Below, one piece after another: positions 1 to 6,835 of a DNA stretch of 8,682 nt; the first letter of the stretch is position 1, and each line of letters starts with the position of its first letter. The position numbers and the translations under genes were made by a program. The DNA lies in contig DAOUVF010000103.1 of assembly GCA_030667765.1 (NCBI GenBank), positions 1 to 8,682 of the forward strand, written 5' to 3'. The DNA comes from Bacteroides sp. Its GTDB lineage: Bacteria > Bacteroidota > Bacteroidia > Bacteroidales > SM23-62. Under the pieces are notes generated by a model. The model did no database searches and had not been told where the DNA came from. It was given only the letters and a program-made list of their open reading frames with translations.

Positions 1-76
1 AGATGGTTTTTTTTGTTTTAAGGAATTCCATGTAACTTACGTGCAAATCTAAAGGCCGAAGAGAAGGGCAAAAGGA

Positions 77-847
77 CTGAAAACCATCAACATTGGTGCC
101 GGAAAACTGGCCTGGCACCTGGGACCGGCACTTCAGAAAGCAGGATTCAGGATTATCCAGGTTTACAGCAGGACATTGTCTTCTGCAGCTGCTTTCGGTT
201 TACATCTTGATGTGCCCTGGACAACGGATGTTAATATGCTCAAGGAGGATGCCGAGATTGTTATCTTCTGTATTACTGACCGGGCAATTGAGGGCCTCCT
301 GCCCCAGATTATTCTTAAAGATGTTTTCATGATACATACTGCAGGGAGTGTACCTTCCAATGTGTTTGAGAAATGGACCAGTGATTTTGGTGTCCTGTAC
401 CCCTTGATGACTTTTACGAAAACACGGTCAATTGATTTCCGGACCGTGCCGGTTTGTATTGAAGCAAATACTAAGGAAAATGAAGACCGCCTCAAAAATA
501 TTGCAGAAAAGATCTCAGATAATGTCTCTGCAGTGAATTTTGAGAACCGTAAGATCATGCACATGGCGGCCATATTTGCCTGTAATTTCACCAACCATAT
601 GTACCGCACCGCCTACGATATCCTGAGCCATAATGAGTTTGATTTTGGCATCCTGAAACCACTCATCATGGAGACTGCCAAAAAAATCCTCGAAATGAGC
701 CCCCACGAGGCCCAGACTGGTCCCGCTTCCCGCCATGATAAAAATATTTTAGGAATCCATCAACTGATGCTTTGTGATCAGCCTGAATGGCAAAAAATAT
801 ATACATTTGTAAGCGAGAGTATCTATCAACATTTTGAGAGTGAATGA
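77..847 (+). CDS. Rossmann-like / DUF2520 domain protein (NAD(P)-binding)
   Basis: This is a predicted dinucleotide-binding protein of about 256 residues, related in layout to pyrroline-5-carboxylate reductase and F420-dependent NADP oxidoreductases; its substrate is not known to me. The N-terminus reads TINIGAGKLAWHLG, a GxGxxA nucleotide-binding loop, followed by VYSRT near residues 29-33 where the 2'-phosphate of NADP could be bound. HTAGSVP lies near 87-93. The C-terminal helical DUF2520 part contains HMAAIFACNFTNHMY (about 162-176) and AQTGPASRHD (about 212-221), a signature I associate with this family. The frame is open from 53, just after an in-frame TAA at 50-52, and holds no ATG, GTG or TTG before the TTG at 176, which would remove the nucleotide-binding loop. 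I place the start at CTG 77 because homologues begin about there, typically with MKTI. The stop overlaps the next gene by 4 nt (ATGA). The family call is firm; the start is uncertain. Confidence 0.82.
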   Translation: MKTINIGAGKLAWHLGPALQKAGFRIIQVYSRTLSSAAAFGLHLDVPWTTDVNMLKEDAEIVIFCITDRAIEGLLPQIILKDVFMIHTAGSVPSNVFEKWTSDFGVLYPLMTFTKTRSIDFRTVPVCIEANTKENEDRLKNIAEKISDNVSAVNFENRKIMHMAAIFACNFTNHMYRTAYDILSHNEFDFGILKPLIMETAKKILEMSPHEAQTGPASRHDKNILGIHQLMLCDQPEWQKIYTFVSESIYQHFESE

Positions 848-1365
848 GTAATTTTAAGGAAGAGCTTGGCAGTGTAAAGGCATTTGTTTTCGATGTTGAC
901 GGTGTGTTATCGAATGCAAAAATCTTTCTGCATCCTGAACACCACCTCATGCGCACCATGAACATCAAGGATGGATATGCGATCCAGTATGCCGTCCGGA
1001 AGGGATATCCGATCGGTATCATCACGGGCGGGAATTCAGAAGCCGTTGAGTCCAGGTTCAGGAATCTCGGTATTTCCGATATTTACCTTAGGTCCAGGAA
1101 TAAACAACAAGATCTGTCAGACTTCCTTTCAAAATATGATTTCAAGCCTGAAAACATCCTGTATATGGGAGATGACCTCCCGGATTACCTGGTTATGAAG
1201 GAGGTAGGGTTTCCCACATGCCCCTCCGATGCAGTTGAAGAAATCAAGTCGATCTCAATCTATATCTCAGATAAACCGGGGGGAGAAGGATGTGTCCGGG
1301 ATGTCATTGAACAGGTGTTGCGATTACAGGGAAGATGGATGGAACCAGATGCTTTTACTTGGTAA
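844..1365 (+). CDS. kdsC: KdsC-like HAD-IIIA phosphatase (probable KDO 8-phosphate phosphatase)
   Basis: This 173-residue protein has the compact, cap-less layout of the KdsC group of HAD phosphatases, which work as tetramers. KdsC removes phosphate from KDO 8-phosphate in the cytoplasm during LPS core synthesis. All HAD motifs are visible: D17-V-D19-G-V for the nucleophile and general acid, T61 in ITGG, K87 in RNKQQD, and the metal-binding GDDLPD at 109-114. The tail KPGGEGCVRDVIE (144-156) matches the GGxGAVRE segment that lines the active site in KdsC proteins. The ATG overlaps the upstream stop by 4 nt, and its own end overlaps the UbiA-like gene by 17 nt, so translation is probably coupled. 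Related phosphatases acting on sialic-acid or KDN 9-phosphates share the same motifs, so the exact sugar is inferred rather than seen. No other KDO gene lies in the window. Confidence 0.88.
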   Translation: MSNFKEELGSVKAFVFDVDGVLSNAKIFLHPEHHLMRTMNIKDGYAIQYAVRKGYPIGIITGGNSEAVESRFRNLGISDIYLRSRNKQQDLSDFLSKYDFKPENILYMGDDLPDYLVMKEVGFPTCPSDAVEEIKSISIYISDKPGGEGCVRDVIEQVLRLQGRWMEPDAFTW

Positions 1366-2344
1366 TGTTTTGAAAGCTTTTTTAAAGTTAATACGTTTTC
1401 AGAATCTGCTCATCATTGCTGCCACCCAGTATATGATGAGGTTCTTTATCGTGGAACCGATACTTGCCGTAAATGGTTTTGTCCCCCAACTCGATCACCT
1501 GCATTTCTTCCTTCTTGTTTTCTCGTCCATGGCCATAACTGCTGCCGGGTATGTGATCAACGATTATTTCGATATGAAAACCGACCTGCTAAACCGTCCT
1601 TCTACTGTGATTGTAGGCAGAAAGATCAGCAGGAGATGGGCCATGATCACTCATATTTTCCTGAATGGAATAGGGGTATTAACCGGCATCTACCTGGCCT
1701 GGTACATTGATATACTGAGCCTGGGCATTGCTTACCTGCTGGCTGCCGGTATTTTGTGGTTTTATTCCACCACCTATAAGCGGCAGTTCCTGGTAGGGAA
1801 CCTCATCGTGGCTATTTTCACTGCTGTGGTCCCCTTTGTTGTGGTGATCTTTGAAATCCCCTTGCTGAATAAAGCGTACCGGGAGATCCTGATCGCCAAT
1901 GATATGAACTTCAATAACCTCCTCGCATGGGTTGGGGGTTTCTCTTTCTTCGCCTTCCTTTCCACCCTGATCAGGGAGATCACCAAGGATATAGAAGATT
2001 TTGAAGGAGATTCCGCATATGGCAGGAGCACTATGCCGGTCCTGCTCGGGATACGATTCACCAAAGTCGTGGTTGTGATGCTTATCCTGGCTATCATTTT
2101 CTCGCTGATCTATGTGTATGTCAGATTTCTTTATTATAATCCCGGAGGGGAACCTGATCTGATTTCCCTGGGATGGTTCTCTCTCTTCCTGATTCTGCCC
2201 TTTCTGTATCTCCTGTACAGGTTGCTGGCAGCCAGAGAAAAAAAGGATTATCATGTCTGCAGCAATATTACGAAACTGATTATGCTGGCCGGGATCATGT
2301 ATTCCATCCCTGTGTATTTCATTATCCACCGATACATATCCTGA
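1349..2344 (+). CDS. UbiA-family prenyltransferase, DGGGP-synthase-like
   Basis: This is an integral membrane prenyltransferase of about 331 residues. Both Asp-rich motifs that bind the Mg-diphosphate of the prenyl donor are present: N71-D-Y-F-D75-M-K-T-D79 and D214-I-E-D217-F-E-G-D221, followed by GRSTMPVLLG. Hydrophobic segments near 53-73, 100-120, 123-141, 147-170, 192-208, 238-260, 274-292 and 307-327 give the usual eight to nine helices. The spacing and REITKDIEDFEGD wording resemble the branch annotated as geranylgeranylglycerol-phosphate geranylgeranyltransferase more than menaquinone or haem enzymes; this is judged by eye. The frame stays open into the upstream gene, but ATG 1349 directly precedes the conserved start of the domain (FLKLIRFQN), so I chose it; TTG 1370 is an alternative. 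It overlaps kdsC by 17 nt and touches maf by 1 nt. Other UbiA substrates, such as quinone or heme precursors, cannot be excluded. Confidence 0.85.
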   Translation: MLLLGNVLKAFLKLIRFQNLLIIAATQYMMRFFIVEPILAVNGFVPQLDHLHFFLLVFSSMAITAAGYVINDYFDMKTDLLNRPSTVIVGRKISRRWAMITHIFLNGIGVLTGIYLAWYIDILSLGIAYLLAAGILWFYSTTYKRQFLVGNLIVAIFTAVVPFVVVIFEIPLLNKAYREILIANDMNFNNLLAWVGGFSFFAFLSTLIREITKDIEDFEGDSAYGRSTMPVLLGIRFTKVVVVMLILAIIFSLIYVYVRFLYYNPGGEPDLISLGWFSLFLILPFLYLLYRLLAAREKKDYHVCSNITKLIMLAGIMYSIPVYFIIHRYIS

Positions 2345-2937
2345 TGCTCCACGAAAAGCTTAAAGACTTCCACATCATCCTGGGATCAGGGTCTCCAAGA
2401 AGGCATTACCTGTTGAATGAACTGGGAATCGAATATGAGATCAGGGTAAACAATGACCTGGAGGAAACATACCCTGCCAGGCTCTCGAGGCAGGAGATCC
2501 CGGTCTACCTGGCCGAGCTCAAATCCACAGCCATCATGAAAGAAGTCCCCCGTGATACCCTGCTTATCACGGCTGATACCATAGTGTGGCTGGATGGGAA
2601 GGTGATAAACAAGCCAAAGGGCCGGGCAGATGCGGTCAACATCCTTAACAGATTATCCGGGAACATGCACGAGGTCCTGACAGGCGTATGCCTCAGGACG
2701 GCAGAGAGGATGCATTCATTCCATGCCACTTCACGGGTATGGTTTGCCAGGCTGGACGTAAAAGAAATAAACTACTATATAGATCAATATAAACCTTTTG
2801 ATAAGGCCGGTGCATACGGGGTCCAGGAGTGGATAGGGTATATCGGGATCGAGAAGATCGAGGGGTCTTATTTCAATGTAATGGGACTGCCAATCCAGAA
2901 GGTTTATCATGAGTTAAAAGAATTACTGGGAGAATGA
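2344..2937 (+). CDS. maf: Maf family nucleoside triphosphate pyrophosphatase (dTTP/UTP type)
   Basis: This is a cytoplasmic Maf/Ham1-fold hydrolase of 197 residues, the usual family length. Maf proteins convert non-canonical or excess NTPs to NMP and pyrophosphate. The signature LGSGSPRRHYLL (13-24) contains the phosphate-binding S15, R19 and R20. TADTIVWLDGKVINKP supplies the catalytic aspartate D78 and K90, and DKAGAYGVQEW (153-163) supplies D153, K154 and Q161. The Gln-containing AGAYGVQ form is the one I associate with the dTTP/UTP (YhdE-like) subgroup rather than the m7GTP (YceF-like) subgroup. The ATG at 2344 shares one base with the upstream TGA (TGATG), which supports this start over the longer open frame reaching back to 2173. 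It sits in a co-directional block with a KdsC-like gene, an order I recall from other Bacteroidota genomes. The family is certain; the subgroup is likely. Confidence 0.93.
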   Translation: MLHEKLKDFHIILGSGSPRRHYLLNELGIEYEIRVNNDLEETYPARLSRQEIPVYLAELKSTAIMKEVPRDTLLITADTIVWLDGKVINKPKGRADAVNILNRLSGNMHEVLTGVCLRTAERMHSFHATSRVWFARLDVKEINYYIDQYKPFDKAGAYGVQEWIGYIGIEKIEGSYFNVMGLPIQKVYHELKELLGE

Positions 2938-2944
2938 TCGTGCC

Positions 2945-5107
2945 ATGAAGAAAAACCTGAACATCTTGTTGATACTCCTTTTTATCCCGCTGGCAGTCCT
3001 GAGAGCGGATGAGGGGATGTGGCTGCCGTCCCTTATCGGAGAATTGAGGATAGGCGATATGCAGGAAAAGGGATTCAGGCTTTCGGCCGATGATATTTAC
3101 CAGATCAACCAGGCGGCCATTACGGATGCAGTGGTCAGTTTCGGGGGATTCTGTACGGGAGAACTGATCTCCGCGGAAGGTTTGCTGATCACCAACCATC
3201 ATTGCGGTCTCGGAAGCATCCAGCGTCACAGCAGCCTTGAAAACAATTACCTGGATGAGGGATTCTGGGCCATGAGCAGGGAAGAGGAATTACCTAATCT
3301 GGAGCTATATGTAAGATTTCTCCGGGAGGTTCAGGATGTAACTGAAACAGTGCTGGAAGGAGTGGAGGATGGGATTACCGAACAATCCCGTGAACAGATC
3401 ATCGGCAGGAACATCAGGAAACTGCAGGATGAAGCCATGGATAGAACACAGTGGAAGGCCGTAACAAAATCCTTCTATTACGGGAGTGAGTATTGTATGT
3501 TCCTGTATGAGGAGTTTAATGATGTAAGGCTGGTGGGAGCCCCTCCCAAAGCTGTCGGGAACTTTGGCGGTGACACGGACAACTGGATATGGCCCAGGCA
3601 TACCGGTGATTTCTCTTTTTTCAGGATCTATGCGGATGAAAATAATAATCCGGCAACGTATGCTGCCGAAAATGTACCCTATAAACCCAGGAACTTTCTG
3701 CCTGTCTCTGCCGGCGGAGTTGATACGGGGGACTTTACCATGGTTTGTGGCTTTCCTGGTAATACCGACCAGTACCTGCTCTCGTCAGATCTGGAAATGA
3801 TCATTGGAAAAAGCCTGCCTGCCAAGATCCGGATCAGGACAGAAAGAATGGAGGTCATGCAGAATCAAATGGATAAAAGCGACGAGATCCAAATTAAATA
3901 TTCTGCCAAGTATGCACGTGTGGCCAATGCATGGAAGAAATGGCAGGGTGTCATCAAAGGCATTAATAAGGTGGAAGCCATAGCTCAGAAGAAGGACTAT
4001 GAGCAGAAATTTAGCGGATGGGTTTGCCGGGACCCTGCAGGAAGGAGGGAATATGAAAATGTACTGGATTCACTTGAATGCCTCATTAAAAAAGAGTCTG
4101 ACCTGATACTGGCCTATGAATACCAGCGGGAGATTTTAGGGGCCATTGAGATCCTGCGTTTTGCCGGGAATTTCATGGACCTGGTGGAGGCATTTCAGAA
4201 CAGGGAAATCGGAGAGTATTATCTTGATAATACGATTGATATAGCCAGGGAACAGTCCTCTGACTTTTTCAAGGACTACACTGTAGCTATCGACATGGAG
4301 ATATTCAGAAGGCTTCTCATAATCTATATGGCGGATCTGCCGGAGACCTATTATCCCGTACCCCTGCAGGAAGCCATGCAAAAGTACAGGGGGGATATTG
4401 ACGGGTACACCACGTATTTGTTTGATAAAACCATCTTTTCCAGCAAGGAAAAGATAATGAGTTTGCTGGAAGACCCGGATCAGGCTGACTTAAAGAAGAT
4501 AGAGAATGATCCGGTATTCAGTCTGGCACGGGCCTGTGAAGATCTATCGGCAAAGATCAGGCATTCATACAGGTCAATCACAGACCTGAAGAATACCATA
4601 TACCGCCTGTATGTCAAAGGATTGCGGGAAATGGAACCGGACAGGGGTTTTTATGCAGATGCGAATGGAAGCATGCGCATTGCCTATGGACAGGTCAGGG
4701 ATTACCGGCCACGGGATGCCACAAGGTATGGATCCCTCACCACACTGGACGGCATTATTGAAAAAAGCTATCTGTCCATGGAAGACTACATCATCCCGGA
4801 GAAACTGAGGGAGCTGTATGAACAGAAGGATTTTGGTCCCTATACGGTAAATGGAAAAGTGCCGGTTTGTTTTATTGCATCCAACCATACTTCCGGCGGG
4901 AATTCCGGCAGTCCGGTTTTAAACGCTGACGGCCACCTGATCGGGATAAATTTTGACCGGAACTGGGAAGGAACCATGAGCGATTATGTCTATGATGTAA
5001 ACCAATGCCGCAACATCGTAGTGGACATCAGGTATGTACTTTTCATTATCGACAAGTATGCCGGTGCCGGCCATTTGATCGATGAAATGAAAATAATACC
5101 CAAATAA
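2945..5107 (+). CDS. dpp11: S46 family dipeptidyl-peptidase, Asp/Glu-specific (DPP11-type)
   Basis: This 720-residue exported serine exopeptidase of family S46 releases dipeptides from oligopeptide N-termini in the periplasm, feeding amino-acid catabolism. A signal peptide is clear: MKK, a hydrophobic stretch through about residue 19, and likely cleavage after A21. The chymotrypsin-like triad is visible as H85 (TNHHCG), D222 (HTGDFSFFRIY) and S654 (GGNSGSP). GGDTDNWIWPRHTGD at 208-222 is a family hallmark. Eighteen residues after the serine is R672 in NFDRNWEG. From established work on Porphyromonas enzymes, Arg at this place (R673 in DPP11) selects acidic P1 residues, whereas DPP7 has Gly. 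A large helical cap domain fills roughly 270-580. The C-terminus ends as homologues do, with no visible secretion CTD. The start lies 7 nt after the maf stop, so co-transcription is likely although no functional link to maf is known. Confidence 0.93.
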   Translation: MKKNLNILLILLFIPLAVLRADEGMWLPSLIGELRIGDMQEKGFRLSADDIYQINQAAITDAVVSFGGFCTGELISAEGLLITNHHCGLGSIQRHSSLENNYLDEGFWAMSREEELPNLELYVRFLREVQDVTETVLEGVEDGITEQSREQIIGRNIRKLQDEAMDRTQWKAVTKSFYYGSEYCMFLYEEFNDVRLVGAPPKAVGNFGGDTDNWIWPRHTGDFSFFRIYADENNNPATYAAENVPYKPRNFLPVSAGGVDTGDFTMVCGFPGNTDQYLLSSDLEMIIGKSLPAKIRIRTERMEVMQNQMDKSDEIQIKYSAKYARVANAWKKWQGVIKGINKVEAIAQKKDYEQKFSGWVCRDPAGRREYENVLDSLECLIKKESDLILAYEYQREILGAIEILRFAGNFMDLVEAFQNREIGEYYLDNTIDIAREQSSDFFKDYTVAIDMEIFRRLLIIYMADLPETYYPVPLQEAMQKYRGDIDGYTTYLFDKTIFSSKEKIMSLLEDPDQADLKKIENDPVFSLARACEDLSAKIRHSYRSITDLKNTIYRLYVKGLREMEPDRGFYADANGSMRIAYGQVRDYRPRDATRYGSLTTLDGIIEKSYLSMEDYIIPEKLRELYEQKDFGPYTVNGKVPVCFIASNHTSGGNSGSPVLNADGHLIGINFDRNWEGTMSDYVYDVNQCRNIVVDIRYVLFIIDKYAGAGHLIDEMKIIPK

Positions 5108-5127
5108 ACCACAATTCAATATTTTTT

Positions 5128-5164
5128 TATATTTTCGTAACAAGTTTTTAATAAAAAGTAACAC
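5128..5164 (+). promoter_or_regulatory. Possible nikR promoter element and candidate NikR operator (direct repeat)
   Basis: TATATTTT at 5128-5135 matches the Bacteroidota -7 box TAnnTTTG except at its last base, though no TTG is seen 19-21 nt further upstream. Immediately after it, GTAACAA at 5137-5143 and GTAACAC at 5158-5164 form a direct repeat with 14 nt between them (start-to-start 21 bp, two helical turns). The second copy ends 1 nt before the nikR ATG. The placement over the expected transcription start would suit autorepression by the gene that follows. The call rests on spacing and position only; the region is AT-rich, so chance similarity is possible. Confidence 0.4.
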
Positions 5165-5165
5165 G

Positions 5166-5570
5166 ATGTCTGTAAGCAGATTTGGTGTATCCCTCGAAAA
5201 AGATCTATTGGAAAAGCTTGATCAACTGGTAATTGACCATCATTTCCCTAACCGTTCCCAGGCTATAAGGTTTTTGATCAACAAAAACCTGGTGGAGGAT
5301 AAATGGAAGGGGGATGAGGAAGTTGCCGGCGCCCTGGTGCTGATATATGACCATCATAAAAGGGACCTGCAGAAACAGATGACCACACTTCAGCATGACT
5401 ACCATTGCCTGATATTATCCAGCCAGCATATCCACCTGAACCATGATCTTTGCCTGGAGACCATCACCCTGAAGGGGACATCAGACAGGCTAAACAAGAT
5501 TGCGGATAAGCTGAAAGCCATTAAGGGTATTTACCATGGTGAACTGGTTATGACAGCTGTTCCGGTTTAA
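5166..5570 (+). CDS. nikR: NikR, nickel-responsive ribbon-helix-helix regulator
   Basis: This 134-residue protein matches NikR along its whole length. The first ~48 residues are a ribbon-helix-helix DNA-binding domain (strand SRFGVSL, then FPNRSQAIRFLINKNL), and the rest is the ACT-like tetramerisation and metal domain. The high-affinity nickel ligands of E. coli NikR (H76, H87, H89, C95) correspond to H77, H88, H90 and C96 in TLQHDYHC and SSQHIHLNHDLCLE. The DNA-contacting strand reads R5-F-G7-V-S9, that is Arg-Gly-Ser, where E. coli NikR has Arg-Thr-Thr, so a different operator half-site is expected. It is followed after 12 nt by a probable nickel transporter gene, which is the obvious target through their shared promoter. 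Family members normally repress nickel transporter genes when nickel is bound. The identification is very secure; the regulon is inferred. Confidence 0.96.
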   Translation: MSVSRFGVSLEKDLLEKLDQLVIDHHFPNRSQAIRFLINKNLVEDKWKGDEEVAGALVLIYDHHKRDLQKQMTTLQHDYHCLILSSQHIHLNHDLCLETITLKGTSDRLNKIADKLKAIKGIYHGELVMTAVPV

Positions 5571-5582
5571 TGGCCCTTTATT

Positions 5583-6284
5583 ATGACAGATAATCTCACT
5601 GCACTTACCATCACTGCCGCAAGCCTGGCTTTTATACATACGGTACTGGGACCCGACCATTACCTGCCCTTTATTGTCATGTCAAGGGCCAGGAAATGGA
5701 CGATCTATAAAACATCCTGGGTCACCCTCCTGAGTGGTTTTGGCCATGTGATCAGTTCTATCCTGCTGGGAACAATTGGCATAGGTGTCGGCATTGCTTT
5801 GAATAAACTGGAGTTCATGGAATCTGTCAGGGGAGACCTGGCGGCATGGTTGTTTGTATTATTCGGATTGGGTTATATGTCCTGGGGAATATACAGGGCC
5901 GTGAAGAATAAACCCCATAAACATATCCATTATCATGGGAACGGTACCAGTCATGTACATGAGCATACCCACCTTGAAGAGCATGACCATACCCATAAAA
6001 ACAACATTACTCCATGGATACTGTTCACCATATTCTTCCTGGGACCCTGTGAACCACTTATCCCGCTTTTGATGTACCCGGCCGCCAAGAACAGTTCCTG
6101 GGGCGTTGCCCAGGTGTCAATTGTCTTCGGCCTGGTTACCATACTGACCATGCTCGTGCTGGTCCTGATGGCCTCTTATGGACTGAAATTTGTCAGACTG
6201 GGAAAGATGGAACGGTTCACACATGCCATTGCAGGTGCGACTATTCTACTCAGCGGGATAGCCATTCTGTTTCTTGGCTTGTAG
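5583..6284 (+). CDS. UreH/NicO-like nickel transport membrane protein with His-rich loop
   Basis: This is a polytopic membrane protein of 233 residues. Hydrophobic segments lie near 6-24, 47-72, 87-106, 144-166, 174-199 and 213-233, giving about six helices. The first helix carries H19-TVLGP-D25-H26, resembling the His/Asp metal-entry motifs of nickel-cobalt transporters. A second conserved element, FLGPCEPLIPLL (152-163), resembles the cysteine-proline elements of UreH-like and DsbD/TauE-related proteins. Between the two three-helix halves, residues 112-138 hold 11 histidines in 27 positions, a typical soluble Ni/Co-binding loop as in RcnA and UreH-like proteins. It starts 12 nt after nikR, and the ATG at 5583 is the only good start. 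The neighbourhood strongly suggests nickel as the substrate, but the sequence does not settle whether it imports or exports. Automated annotation may call it a urease accessory protein or sulfite exporter. Confidence 0.82.
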   Translation: MTDNLTALTITAASLAFIHTVLGPDHYLPFIVMSRARKWTIYKTSWVTLLSGFGHVISSILLGTIGIGVGIALNKLEFMESVRGDLAAWLFVLFGLGYMSWGIYRAVKNKPHKHIHYHGNGTSHVHEHTHLEEHDHTHKNNITPWILFTIFFLGPCEPLIPLLMYPAAKNSSWGVAQVSIVFGLVTILTMLVLVLMASYGLKFVRLGKMERFTHAIAGATILLSGIAILFLGL

Positions 6285-6829
6285 ACCGGGTAGGGTCCGG
6301 ATGGGTAACCATCTAACCTGTATTGCTTTTTGACCCTGGCGTCGACCAGTATGATCGTATTCTCAAACTGATAGAAATTTTCCCTGGGTTCTCTTACAAC
6401 AGGAACAAACCAACTGAGAACGCCCAGGATTGTTTTGGATATGACTTTTACTTTATCCGGACTTCCGGAGATCCGGCTTATCGTTTTGTTCCACTCCATG
6501 ATACTTGGCACAATTACACCCCTATAATTGATTTGAAAATAGTCAGGAAGACTTGCTTCCTCTGAGAGCATGAAAAACAATCTTGCAGCATCTTTCGTGT
6601 AAACAAATTGATGAGGAATATCGGCAATAATCAACCATTCAATGCGTTTCTTTCTGGCAGCGTTCCCAAAAATGGGTTTGATCAGTCCATTGGTGACATT
6701 CTCACCATAAAAATTAGGCAAGCATAATACAATTACTTTACAAAACCCCTGCTGGGTTGCCGCCTGAAGCATTTTTATGCAAGTGATATCCTTATCGGCC
6801 TGTGTATTCGTCAGAAAGCAACAGGTTCC
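6176..6829 (-). pseudogene. C-terminal remnant of an extended SDR (NAD-dependent epimerase/dehydratase-like)
   Basis: The frame is open from a stop at 6830-6832 to one at 6176-6178. SDR-like sequence covers about 6829-6290. Recognisable pieces in order are KMLQAATQQGFCKVIVL, NFYGENVTNG, the IPHQFVYTKDAARLF segment that follows the substrate site in this family, and VVREPRENFYQFENTIIL with a short distal tail. I recall the order FYGP...PHSFxYVxDxAR...VRExxEMxYQFE from NAD-dependent epimerase family proteins of about 300-330 residues. The whole N-terminal Rossmann half, including TGxxGxxG and the YxxxK catalytic pair, is absent, and the preceding sequence is the end of an unrelated lipoprotein gene. 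An internal ATG at 6772 could start a 198-residue product, but it would lack a cofactor site. The last ~38 codons run antisense over the end of the convergent transporter gene and probably follow loss of the original stop. I regard it as non-functional. Confidence 0.72.
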
Positions 6830-6835
6830 TTATTA
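6830..6835 (-). other. Tandem in-frame stop codons (TAA TAA)
   Basis: On the minus strand the lipoprotein frame ends with TAA (6835-6833), immediately followed by a second TAA (6832-6830). The SDR remnant then continues in exactly the same frame. The two stops seal the lipoprotein against readthrough into the remnant. Confidence 0.9.

Noticed and set aside
12..40. Possible promoter (TTTG at 12-15, TAACTTAC at 33-40) for the first operon
   Set aside because: The spacer is only 17 nt and the -7 box departs at two conserved positions; too weak to list, although TAACTT recurs in the two better promoters.
163..609. A 148-codon minus-strand frame over the first gene
   Set aside because: It is fully antisense to the DUF2520 gene, has no recognisable motif, and has no promoter or neighbour that would support it.
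1679..2329. A 216-codon open frame antisense to the UbiA-like gene
   Set aside because: It is rich in Gln, His, Asn and charged residues with no domain, and lies wholly opposite a clear membrane protein gene; hydrophobic codons read backwards commonly give such frames.
5916..5998. Repetitive CAT/CAC-rich stretch as a DNA repeat
   Set aside because: It is explained by the histidine-rich metal loop of the membrane transporter; the repeat unit is not regular at the DNA level.
6300..6313. Hairpin GATGG-GTAA-CCATC just after the transporter gene as a terminator
   Set aside because: The stem is only 5 bp and no T-run follows directly (a T5 appears about 12 nt later). The same bases encode part of the antisense SDR remnant, so the symmetry may be incidental.
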